From: Aaosphaeria pasadenensis
Taxonomy: Eukaryota > Ascomycota > Dothideomycetes > Pleosporales
Assembly (NCBI GenBank): GCA_022813625.1
Contig: JAKLMB010000050.1
Span: 1 to 64,000, forward strand
Direction of reading: 5' to 3'
Length of the DNA stretch: 64,000 nucleotides
Below, one piece after another: positions 22,834 to 33,901 of the stretch (its first letter is position 1; each line of letters begins with the position of its first letter). The position numbers were made by a program, and so were the translations under genes. The notes below the pieces were generated by a model. The model made no database searches. It saw nothing but the letters and a program-made list of their open reading frames with translations, and was not told the DNA's origin.

Positions 22834-24838
22834 GCGATGACCTCTCCATCGACACATTGCTCCTTCTAAATCGCCAACTCTTCAACTCCTTTGTACTCGA
22901 ATCGAAACATCAAATACCCCTACTTCACGATCAACGACTACGACTACATTCATGAGTACCCGATTGCAGACTATCACGGAATAATGCCACTGGCTCTGGG
23001 GGTGGAAGGAAACTTTATACCTATCAATCCAGTATAATAATTCAATTCAAATAACTTCAAACAAACAATGTCCTCCATGCTTGATCGTGATCGTGATTCT
23101 GATATCTTCACTTAACTGTTTCTCGAAAATTTTGCATTCAACGTTTCTTTTTCAATTTGATTGGGCAAAGTGATGCAGGTACGAAGGTTCGACCCCGCGG
23201 TTGCGTCATACTCATCAACTCAGTTGCGATTTCTCAACGTTAATTTATTCACACCTTGTTCAAATAGCTGTAATGTTTAATTGGTACGAGGTGGCCGATT
23301 TGCTTACTGAACACGTAAAGCTACATCAATATCTTCATATATCCATCGATGCTCTCGTGTCCATCCCCTACATCGCATGCTGGAGGAAGACACGATGTCA
23401 TGTGACCGCGCGATGGGATTCAATGCTTGGTAACCGCAAAGGGAGCGATGGTTGATTTCTGATTACTTGCAATACACACAGGCAACGCTTTTGCACAACC
23501 AATTCCACCAGGATAAATCACTGTGTGAGCCATTCGGTCAATCGGCTACTAGTCGTCGACTTCCAGACCGTGCCATCCACATCATCCGCCGCTCTACGTA
23601 CGCCTGTTCAACTGCATTGGTCCTGGAAATATCGTGCCCTCAAGTCCGAGTTTGGGGGAAGAGGCGCACACATATTGCGGCCCTTGATACAATTGGATGA
23701 TATGTATAACAGGCAGAGTTATCTGGTTTTGATCGTAGATCTCGTTACGCCGAAGACCCCGTCGCAGCCCCGGTCGCCAGCCGACTTATCCGCCTTCGAT
23801 GGGAATACATTCAAAGGGAGATTGACTACCCACGTGCCTTGAGAAACTTCAAATCCAAAGTCGCCAGGAACTGGGAAATACCGGCAAGTAGTTCCAGTGC
23901 TACCTGCAACTCATATTGTGTGCAGTCACACACTTGGCTCGATAACTCCGGTCGGACGTCTCCCGCGAAAAGGCAAAAGGTCCCATACCAAACAAGTAAT
24001 TGCCCTTTGTATCAATGATCCCACCAGGAAAGCCAACATGTGAGTGATCCGACTGGCTGGGCTGTGTGAATTTCGTTGCTGCGGGACTGCAGACGTGAGC
24101 ATTCCTGGGCTCAGGAACGCGCCTGATGCCGCCTCCCGCGAAGAAGCATCCGTCATCTGTCATCTGGTCTGCATGGCAATGCCGTATCACGATGCCACTT
24201 TTTGGCATGTATGGGTTCTGATGGGTCTTCAATAAATTGTGAATCTTGATTTTTGAGACAGGTGTTACCCTCCATCATGTCAATATTCATCTGTGTTCGG
24301 AAGGATTCGTTGTTCCTCTTATTTCCGAGCTCCCCATTACACGCTTGAAACGCGTGGCAAGAGAGTTTCAATATGCATCCCGTTGAAATCGCGTCGACCG
24401 TTCACCAAGGCACTTTTCTACGTGTCGGAATGCATTGTCGGGATCATTAGGCACAGCCGTGATGGGACAACCGGAATTAATCAATACGCTTGACAAGACC
24501 TGATGTGCCTGTGGATACTCAAACTTACTGACCTCGCAGTGAACAGCCAAGATGATTTACAATAAACTCAAGACTTGCCGAGGAAGAAGGTAATGCAAAA
24601 TCAGACCAGACATCCGAACTGCGTTCAACATGAAATGTATAAGGTCCACTGATTTCCCCATGGGCGACGCTCATTGGTCACTTATCAATACACAAATCAG
24701 TTGTAGTAGTTCCCCGGAGTTACGATACATTCCTCACCAACGGTCAAGGGAGGGTATATAGGAGAGGAGACACCTGCTCACTTCGACTCCACTGCCAGAA
24801 TAGCTGCAGCCTTTTCAACACAACTACCGCCAGTCGTC
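22834..24838. other. 2-kb spacer between the Grg1-like and CAP-protein genes
   Basis: No recognised gene; the frames are short. The first ~200 bases are probably the Grg1-like 3' UTR. Confidence 0.5.
24755..24760 (+). promoter_or_regulatory. TATA box of the CAP-protein gene
   Basis: GGGTATATAGG lies about 80 bases before the start codon of the secreted CAP protein, a normal spacing for a TATA-driven gene. Confidence 0.55.
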
Positions 24839-25558
24839 ATGAAATTTCTCTCGGTGTTGGCGGCACTCATGCCGCTTGCTGCTGGACAGGCACCGCCATC
24901 CCTCGTTCCCATCCTAAACACTGATCCGGCATTCAGAGCTTGGGCTCTCTATGCTCACAACGTTGACCGGGCACTTCACGGCGTCCCTCCTCTCGTGTGG
25001 CATGACAATCTTTCAAACTACGCCCAGCAGTGGGCTAACCAGTGCGTCTGGGCGCATTCGGTGAGTTCGTCTCTGATCGGGTGTGGTATTGGTTGCGCTT
25101 ACTCAATTTCATAGAACGGAATGTACGGCGAGAATCTTCACGGTCTCTGGATTCGCACTCCCCTTGACTTCATTAATCAAACGCGTTCTGGAATCCACGA
25201 TGGCTGGTACAAGGAGATTGACCTGTACGACTACAACAAACCTGGGTTCGCTGCTGCTACCGGTCATTTCACCCAGGTCGTCTGGAAGAACACTACATAC
25301 GTTGGGTGCGCCTGGAACACCACGCCATGCAAGTCGGGCGTCTGGAACTGGTTCGAATTGGTTTGCGAGTATTGGCCGGCAGGGAACGTTCTCAACGATG
25401 CGATTTTCAGGGCGAACGTGCCACCGCCGCTTGTTAAACAGGTCACGAACCCAGTCCTCGGAGCGGTTGGAAGTATAGTGAACGGAGTGGGCGGAGCGGT
25501 TGGAAGTGTAGTAAACGGAGTGGGAGGAGCTGTTGGCTCACTCATTGGGGGAGGGTAA
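24839..25558 (+). CDS. Secreted CAP-domain (SCP/PR-1-like) protein
   Basis: This extracellular CAP-superfamily protein, about 221 residues, comes from exons 24839-25060 and 25115-25558. A signal peptide (MKFLSVLAALMPLAAGQA) leads into the CAP domain. The domain has HNVDRALHGVPPLVW at the start, then WANQCVWAHS, GENLHG, the central TGHFTQVVWKNTTYVGC and the C-terminal CEYWPAGNV. The four His/Glu cavity residues appear to be in place. The C-terminal ~35 residues form three imperfect copies of a GAVGSxVNGVGG unit (about 12 residues), likely a flexible or wall-associating tail. Yeast relatives (Pry proteins) bind and export sterols, and others act in virulence or wall interactions. Which applies here is unknown. 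Confidence 0.93.
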
Positions 25559-26005
25559 TCTTCATGACTTGTAATAACAGGCCCCTAGTCTGCCACAAGT
25601 GTCAAGTCGAAATGCCCTCCATTCAGTCCATATAATCTTCGGACCCTACCTGGAATCGAGGGTAGATTGCTGGGATTGAGATCACTGATGGCATGTGTCC
25701 TTAATGCTGCGTTCGACTTCCACTCATCACAGTTCCGCATGATTTAGTTATCATTTTCATTTTCATTTTCATTTCGTCCCGACAGTCGGTTCACTATACC
25801 TAGAGTATCGTCATACTAACACGAACATTCTTACAGCCAGACAAGTTTAGGGAATATTGTTCATTATCGTCTAACCATCGGTTCTATGTATCCATCATCC
25901 CGAATCGTCTAGTTCCACAAAAGAGAGAAAACATTACACTACCAATCATTCTATACTTGCGCGAACCCAAAGTCCCAACTCCTCAACTCCACCCCATCCT
26001 CACCC
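25559..26005. other. Spacer with a CATTTT tandem repeat
   Basis: These 447 bases lie between convergent genes. A short tandem run of CATTTT units lies near 25754-25773. No coding region seen. Confidence 0.5.
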
Positions 26006-26848
26006 TCACATCCCATCCTCACCCTCACCCTCCCCACCTCTCCCCATCCTCCCACTCGACGTCTTCCAAACCCCCCTCCCCGCATCCTCCAACCCGACAT
26101 CCCTCAACACCCCATCCCCGCCCCTAACTTTCGTCGCCCCAAGCCCCAACCTCGGCGTCTGCAAGTACACCGCCTCCCAATGCTTAGCAGGTACATCGTA
26201 AATTTCATGATACACCCCCAAATGCGGCATCTTGCTCGCGTTCCTATTCCACCACGTCCACGCCTCCCTGTGCGCCTTTCCCTGCGCAAACGCATGCAGG
26301 TCCTCCACGGACCGGAAATACCCAATCACGCTGAGGTGTCCTGGGTTCCCGCCGGGAGTCGTGGGCGTACCCGTGACGAGGGACCCGCCGAGCCAGCCGT
26401 TGTCGGAGACGCCGGCGTCGCGCTCGGCGTCGAGGTCGGCGAGCAGGGAGGTGAAGAAGTGGCCTGTTTCGGCGACGCCGGGGGCGAGGATGCCGAGGGG
26501 GTGGGATATGCGTGTGCCGAGGATCAGGACGGTGAGGCCTTTGTTTGAGGGGGAGGGAGTCGTCTGGTTCTCCCTATCGCCGTCGTCGTTGTGGGTTTCG
26601 GAGGAGGGGAAGACGACGGTGCATTTGCCGCGTACCACGGCGTCGAGTTCGTCGTTGGGGAGCTTGCCTGCGGCGACGAGGAGGGTGGGGATGAAGCGGA
26701 GGAGGAGGAGGGTGGTGGTTAGGAGGAGGGAGATCCGGGGCGTGAGGAGGAAGGTCGAGAGGAGGTTGAAGGTGAGTCCGCCGAGGAGGAGCTGGGTTGT
26801 TGGGCGGAGGGCTGTGGAGATGGGGGGAGTGTCGAGGGTTGATAGCAT
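26006..26848 (-). CDS. DUF4188 / monooxygenase-like membrane protein
   Basis: A 280-residue intronless protein. Residues ~20-58 are strongly hydrophobic (LLGGLTFNLLSTFLLTP, then a Leu/Thr-rich run), suggesting one or two membrane segments. The C-terminal half resembles the DUF4188 family, which has a dimeric alpha/beta-barrel monooxygenase-like fold. The matching parts are VLILGTRISHPLGILAPG, GYFRSVEDLHAFAQGKAHR, W-W-N and MPHLGVYHEIYDVPAKHWE. Such proteins often appear beside fungal metabolic genes, but their reactions are unknown. Assignment rests on remembered motif layout, so it is moderately secure. Confidence 0.78.
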   Translation of the reverse strand: MLSTLDTPPISTALRPTTQLLLGGLTFNLLSTFLLTPRISLLLTTTLLLLRFIPTLLVAAGKLPNDELDAVVRGKCTVVFPSSETHNDDGDRENQTTPSPSNKGLTVLILGTRISHPLGILAPGVAETGHFFTSLLADLDAERDAGVSDNGWLGGSLVTGTPTTPGGNPGHLSVIGYFRSVEDLHAFAQGKAHREAWTWWNRNASKMPHLGVYHEIYDVPAKHWEAVYLQTPRLGLGATKVRGGDGVLRDVGLEDAGRGVWKTSSGRMGRGGEGEGEDGM

Positions 26849-27737
26849 TGTGGATTGTTTCTTTTTGGTTTCCTCTGAGTTGTTTGTGTTTGGTTGGTTC
26901 TGGTTTGTTCTTATGGGCCGTTTTGTTTTGTTGGATGTGATATATGATTCTCCCCTCGTCGTGTGTTGTTCTGCTCGAGCTGGGGATTGGTTTGAGATAT
27001 TAAGATTCGCAGTGGATTGGTTTCAGGTGCCAGTTGATACTTTGAAGCTTGACAATGTAATATGTTGATAATCTGCTTTGTTGGAGGCGTCGATACTCTG
27101 AAAAATGATAGTGATCCAAATCAGTAGAGATTGCGATATGTTATATATCCAACGAGCATCTATATACCGAAGAATTCTCATAATGCCAAATCCACCAGCG
27201 GAACTCCACTCGTCGTTCACACATGCAAATGCGGTCTTCGCCATCGCCATGTCTACGAAAAATGGTCCAACGATCCCCCGACTCAAGAGCCGCGTTTCTC
27301 GGACCCCAGGCCGCACTTTATAAGGTTAGTGTTCGATTTACCCCGGTCCTCAGATCAGCGTACGTATGAGAGTGCATTCCAGCCAATGGGGTCGTCACGA
27401 TCCTAGCGCTGGGTGGTCGAATGTTGTCCCGGCGATCCGAGGGCCGCGGGCTAGGCTTGATTGGGTAGTCTGCCGTGAATTGGTGGAGGGACGGGATGAC
27501 GCTGCTTACTTGGCTCGGCGTGGAGGTATCTGCGCCAATACCATTCGATTATGGACAGACAGCCTTATGGCGGTCTGGAGGGATTCTGATGTGTAGGAGA
27601 ATATCATGCTCTTTTCTTTAGGATAGGAGTAGCAAACATCGCTGATTATCCTAAGTGTAGTTATGGTTTTCCACTAGCCTTCTCATTCGTCGAATATAGG
27701 TGAACTTCACGATTCTATGAATTCTAATGACATCTAT
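26849..27737. other. Gene-free spacer upstream of the HET locus
   Basis: About 890 bases without a recognised gene; the frames are short and unrelated to known families. Confidence 0.5.
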
Positions 27738-30700
27738 CTAGTATACCCGCGCCCTAAGACCCGGTTCGTCAAGTTTGATAAACTTACCAGGCATTGTGCC
27801 CACTCCGACTCTCCGGTAAGCCCGGTCACGAAACCCCCCGGAATGAGGGGCCTTGTATGATGAATCTGCCGCAACAATGAGAACCCAAAACATGCGCTCC
27901 CTTTCATCCCGCTGAGTTGCTTCCATTGCGACAGCCACACATTGCTGCAGCCGATCTCCACCTGAATCCCTGCGTCTTTTAGTATCGTAAACGATCTTGA
28001 CGCCTTCCTCCCTGCCCACGACACTAAAGTCTCGTACTTTTGCTCTCAATGATAGACGAGAAGAGGAGTGGTCCCCATCATTGAAACCACGTGGTTCTAG
28101 TTGATCATCAAGCCATTTGGCGGTGCCGAAAGGCGGATCGAGGTAGTCGATGCCCCCTGTATATGCCATCCACGACCAACTTGGGACTGGGGTTCTTGTA
28201 TCGATGACAGACATGAAATCCTGATCCCCCTCTCCCCGCTGCCAGAGAATACTTCGATAGAACAGTTCTCTATGTTGATCATCCTTCGGGAAGAAAACAC
28301 CAAAGCTAATATTGCAGTCCAGGGCTTTTTGGAGGCGGACCTCGAGCCCTGCTATGGCCATTGGCCGATCTTCCCACCTCGCAAACTGAAGGCGAGAATA
28401 AAGCCTGTACAGATCTTGAAAGTATGTAACCTTCAATGCACGGGACTGCGTGCGCATGGCTTTCTCCGGAAATCGTGGATCGCCGAGAAAGTCAGCCATG
28501 TTGCTGAATCATTATTGTCAGTAATGGTACGGATGAGCCGCAGTACAGACTCACTTTTGCATCTTCGTCAACGTCTCGCACCGTACTCCTTGACCGCATT
28601 CAAAGTACATCTGATTACCAGTAAAGTATATTGTTCTCCGCGCCAACGCCCGTTCCTGCAGTGTCCAGCCTCGTTGATTTAATGGACTTCGGAGTACATC
28701 TTTGCTAAACTCGTCGATATTCTTAGAAACGAAGAATTGCCGCTCGAGCTGTCCTGGAATGGTGACATACGGCGCCTCTGGTCTCGGATTAAGAAATCCC
28801 GCATGCTGAGAGTCTCCATGACAAACAGAAAGCACTGCGTAAGCCTGACTGAAGACATTCTCCATGTGCTTCGCTTCCTCAATGAAGTCCCCGTCTGTGC
28901 CCTGAATGATACAGATGGAGTCGATCCACAAATATCGAACGCCCAGCTTCCTCGTAAAATCGACCGCATCTCTCAATGTAGCTGGTAGTCCGTAATAAGG
29001 AATACCCTTTTTGAAAGAAGCAATATCATGGTGCTTGCCACTGGTGTCATGTCGCAAAGTTAAAAAGTGCGCTCCAGCTGTGGTACTACCCCACGCGAAG
29101 GACAGAGCGAAGTATTTGGGTGAGGCCACATTCTCCTCTTTGGTTTCGATTAGGCGTAATACTGCATCTCTGGAATCAGTACCAACGTCAATCAGTCTCG
29201 TCGGCAATCGGCCTTGTTCGTGCGCATGACAGTCGTGATTATTGTCGCAGTCGTCGAGCCACGCCCTGCAGGTGTCATAGAAGGCATGACTTCTTTCCCG
29301 AGGTAGAACAGGCGAACCTATCTGGATAAATTGCAATGGCAACCTCCGTTCTGCATTTCTGGCGTCAGTTACTCATTTCTCATTGGTAATTGTGAGTCGT
29401 ACGGAGCATGGCTTACCTGGTTTCTGAAAGACAGAGAATGATGGGATCGGTTCGTTTTCATAGTAGATCACAGACCCTCTCCTCTTGAATACAACCCACT
29501 CAGGGTCAGTAATTTGCCTTGTAGATGCCTCATCTAATAGAAGCAAGCAGAGCTTGCATTCGCTTGCGCGATCTCTCAAAGTCTGCATTCGATCGGTCAG
29601 CAAGAAACCTCCTTCCATAAAATCGAGTTTAGAACATCGTGAGCATAGCTTTGATAGTTTGTACTTTGAAAACCTTTCACGACTATTGGCGGACGACAAA
29701 ATATAGTCCTCAACGAACGAATTGTCGACAATGTATTGCCACTCCTTCAACGGAGGCAGACTATAATCTGCATCGAGTTCTCTCGAAGTCACCGATTCGC
29801 CTTGCTGATACGGCATACCGCTACTGGAAGGAACTTCGAGGCTGTGCTTGATATAGTCTTGTGGGGTTGGCAGTTTGATGTTTGCTCGACTTTTATGCGT
29901 GACCAGATACCCAGTTTTAAGTTCGAGCGATCTGACGATTTTAGAAGATATTGTATCTAATGAGTTTCGGAGCTCGATGGCTGTAGCACGGTATCGAGTC
30001 ATTGCCTCTGTCGAATCTGGCGAAGCTGTTCTTCGGCTATGCTGTTCACGAGTACTGGCGGGATGCGGTGATAAATCAATAATCAGAAGCCTGTATTGCA
30101 CAAGATCAAGAAGATCCCGAATTGCAGAGTCTCGTGAGCATTCAGGATCGTTGTTGCGAATATGGGCCATCCACTGGAGTACCGTCCGATGAATTGTGAC
30201 ACCCCCGAGAGGATCCCCAGGTTCTCCATCAGATAGAGCTTCAAAAAGTGGCGTGAACATGCCAGTGTCCTCGTGGAGTTGAGACTCAAAACTGGTGACT
30301 GCTTCATTTCCATAAAGGGTCCAGATGATAAACTCTAGGATAATACAGCCCATGGCCCATGAATCGTCAGAGCGAGTGAACCCTAGGCTACCCTCTGGCA
30401 CGGGAGGGGCATATATCGAATGACGGAAAGGACTTCGTGTTATATAGTGACGGTAGGTGAGGTCAATGTTCTCTTCAGGAAACTCCATAGCTATTTTCAG
30501 AATTCCCATGCCAGAACCAGGGTGAACAAATCGCAATATCCTTTCAGGGTTGATAATGTAATGTCTAATCGGAACCATAGGCATTCTATCCTCATCGCCG
30601 ATGTATCCCTGGATATCCATAGTTCTAAGCCAAACATTGTTGACATTGTGTAGTTGTTCCAGAGCGTCCGCAAGCCCTCTGAGCTGCTCAACCATGTCGG

Positions 30701-33529
30701 CAATACCATTTTCTGTTGGATGCTGTTTTGGGACGCTTTCCCAATATTCCCGCAGGCTACCTCCATCTGCCCACGGAGACATGAAGTATCGATTTTGGCC
30801 TTTGCGTATGGCTGTAATGCACTTGGTTATATTCGGATGTGCAATAGCATTCACACTCTGCAAAATCATTGTTTCGTGTTCCCACACTGCATTGGCCGCA
30901 GACTCGTGCTGGCCACGAGAAATCCTCGTTATCGTGAGCATGATCTATGCACTATGTCAATGCCACAAGAAGGGTCCGATGGCTCAGGAAGTACTCACAT
31001 CATTCTTTTCATCGCGTTTCCAGTGATCAGGATGAACTGTCACTCTTTGGGTAAAATAGACGCCGGTTGCGGCACCTTTTTGTTCGTTGATAAAGGGTAA
31101 AACACAGTCCGTGGGTAGGTCGTACACGTAAACAGATGGATCGAATATTGGCGATAGAAATCTCCATTGCATCTCATAAAACCGATCAATCATCTGAATG
31201 CTCCAAATGTTAGGTGGGAAGTCCGGATTGATCCGGCCTTTAATCGGCTCCTGTATAGGCAACCGATCATCTCGGAACTTGTGCTGTCGGAAGAGCCTCA
31301 TGGCCAAGACAAACTTCGGATCATTGAACCCAGACGCGATGCAAATCATGAATATTATTGGGGCGTTCATATGGATCCATTGAGAAAGCGACCCGTGAGG
31401 GTAGTCATCGGGCTCTGGAATCTTACTTAATTCCGAATCAATGACATCCTCTGAGATCATTTTGCTGACAAGGCTCGCAGGAAGGAATCGTTTTTCAATG
31501 CCCTCGGGATGACTGCTCAATACGAATGAAGCGTAGATTTGGTCGGCCAATGACATGTGCGCAGTTGATGGGGATGGATCAATTGGTTCAGTGGGTAGAT
31601 TTATGAGTCTATTGTCTGCTCCTCGGAGTAATGCGATCCAGGCTTGTATTCGACGAAGCGACTCTTCTTCTGAAAATTTTGAGATGGTCTCCAAGCCGCG
31701 ATCTTTCAGCCTGGGGAGACTCTCTAATTCCGGTGTTGACGGACGATCAATCGAGTTGATGGAGCGAGATGCGGCCGCGTCGCCACTGTCTGCCTCCGAT
31801 GTAATATCGCTTCGGGCAGGGAGTGCGTGAAGTGAGAACCTATGCAAGCAGTTGCCAATGTGCTCTAGAAACGATCTCGCATTGCCGTCAAAGCCAGAAA
31901 TGCCCGCCTTGCAGACCTTCCATGATCTTGCATCCATTGAACAAATGGCACACTTCTCTAATGATGATCGGTCATAAACTTGACAAGCGGTATTGAGGGA
32001 TTCCAAAGACTTTTCATCTATCTCATGCAGCGACTTCATGTGTGTGAAGAAGTCGTCTTGCACACCTGTTTCATAGTCACAGAATGCACACATCCACCCT
32101 TTGGAGACCTCATGGCTCGACAATGCGTGCGATTTCCAAGATTTGAATGTTTGGAAAAAGGGATTCTTCAACGAACAGTTTGCCAGGTAGCAAGAATAAG
32201 GCTGGAGGTCTTGCGACAAGTGCTCCCTTGTGCGGCGAGTTAGCATGTCGCGCAATACAGCGGATGAGACACCTACTTCCATCTTCTTTTCTCAGTGTGA
32301 TGGCTTGGTAAAGTCTGAAAGCAATATGGGCAAGTAAACGCGTCGCCGCCTTGAAGCTTAGGAGGCTTAGGATGGCGCATTCTAAGCGCGATTGCTGTCG
32401 CAGAGGCAGCTATCTGGAGGTCTTCAACCATCTTCTCTAATGGAGCTTGCGGCTCATATTCAGACACCTTGTTGAAGTTGCTTCCAGAGTGTTCTGATAC
32501 AGCCTTGGGTTCTTCGCTGGGTCTAGATTCAAAGATATCTGCAGGTACGACAGGCTTGGAAGATTGACTACCACCACTTGCAGTATCATGTGACGCCTCT
32601 GTGGTGTGTTCCTGCTCTGGTAGTTCGCTGGAAGGTATTACGGTGGAGGAAGGAAGTTTGTCTGGTCTTCCCTTTCGACGTGACTTTTGAACTTCGAAAC
32701 GATGGCGACGCTGCATATTATGCGTAATCAGCGTGTTCTGCTCCGCGGTAGTGGGTGTTAGTTGATCCGAGGGTTTAATCATCTTTGATTCGATGCATAG
32801 TTCGAGCGTGATGTTCTGACCGTCGGTATTCTTACGTCCACGACCTGCTATTGTTGCTATTCGATTCAACAGCCCTAAATGTTCTTCCAAGTCTTTTTCA
32901 AAACTTGAATACATAGATTTGTATTTCTCGAATGTGCCATCAGCATTTCTCAGCCTTGAAACCGTACCGGCCTTTCTAATAGCAATGCCTATATCGATAA
33001 GTGACGCGAGAAGTTGCTCTACGCTCAGCTTTGATTCTTCAATTGTAATTTCGTCCGAATCGTTCGCGTCAGTATTAGGGCGATCAGATGAACTCGAACT
33101 TTCTCGTGGCGACCTCGACTCCTCGTCATAATGCGGTGCTTGATCCGGTAATGTATGTGATGCTGTTTCTTTTCCCTGAATGTCGACAGAATCTTTTTCA
33201 ACCGAGTATCCTTCATTCCTCTCTTCAGATATTCCAAGATTCCGGGACTCCTTCACCCATGCAAGCAAGATCTGAATCGTGCCGATCACGACATTTCGAG
33301 CTGCACTGTCATTTCTGAGCCGAAAGTCGAGAGATCGTGAGTATTTGTCACTTGCACCAACACCAGCGTCCCATAGATTAAAGTCGCTGAGACGGTTGTC
33401 TGCCCAGTGCTTTTCATTGAGCTTGTGGCTCTTCACACATAACTCCAGTTCCAGCCGACACCTTGCTACAGCCTCTTGTATGCTCTCCACCTCAGGGTGA
33501 GACTCCTCGGATGTCCGATCAGTATCCAT
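27738..33529 (-). CDS. Multidomain HET protein with zinc fingers and a pseudokinase
   Basis: A 1,856-residue protein from exons 33529-32277, 32226-30999, 30944-29417, 29350-28555 and 28503-27738; all junctions keep frame. Residues ~30-90 (FNLWDAGVGAS, LDFRLR) match the N-terminal region of many fungal NLR-type proteins. Residues ~397-490 hold zinc-finger elements (FTCPYC, HLSQDLQPYSC, CDYETG with HMKSLH), restored by the first splice. Residues ~800-1130 have a protein-kinase layout (HPNIT, SDDSWAMGCIILE), but the catalytic sites are replaced: RHYIINPERILRF stands for the HRDxKxxN loop (953-965) and LKIAMEF for the DFG region (979-982). A Cys-rich pre-HET segment (LCSRCSKLDF) leads to a HET domain with YFALSFAWG (1416), LWIDSICIIQ (1477) and RGWTLQE (1563). 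HET domains trigger fungal cell death. Divergent from the subtilase gene. A role as sensor or executioner is inference. Confidence 0.88.
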
Positions 33530-33901
33530 TTGACGTGCAATTACTCACAGGCTACATGGCGTATTTCATAGCGGGCATAGCGACGCATATAAGTAGTACT
33601 GAATGTCAAAACAGGACGATTGCCGCTTACTGCTGGCTCGGGGACGAAGGAAATAAATCTTGGCGATGTGCGGGGACAGGTGCATGAAGCACTGCGAGGT
33701 TGGCCATGATTAATCCTGGTCTACGAATCAATGTCAGCTGTGGCTCGCCATGCCCAAGCGAGCCCCAGCTACTGATTAACCTCTCAGCCTCAGACGTGGT
33801 CTCGTCACCTGGAACACCTTCTTCTGTTTTAGACGCTTTTATGAACACTATAGCTAGCTATTATAAATGACCATACTATCACATTCTTGCGGAATCCCAT
33901 A
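33530..33901. promoter_or_regulatory. Shared promoter of HET-pseudokinase and subtilase genes
   Basis: These 372 bases separate the two divergent start codons. A 13-base inverted repeat, AGCTGTGGCTCGC (33736-33748) and GCGAGCCCCAGCT (33758-33770), has 12 of 13 positions paired across a 9-base spacer. TATAAAT at 33862-33868 is close to the subtilase start, and CATATAAG near 33586 could serve the other gene if read on the opposite strand. Co-regulation is inference. Confidence 0.5.

Noticed and set aside
23186..23196. GGTTCGACCCC, similar to a tRNA B box
   Set aside because: No A box at the right distance, no cloverleaf pairing and no T-run terminator nearby.
29373..33529. Treating the HET region as three or four separate genes (zinc finger, kinase, HET)
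   Set aside because: Each gap between frames contains a GT-AG intron of about 50-66 bases that restores frame and, at the first, a conserved zinc-finger segment. One gene explains the data better.
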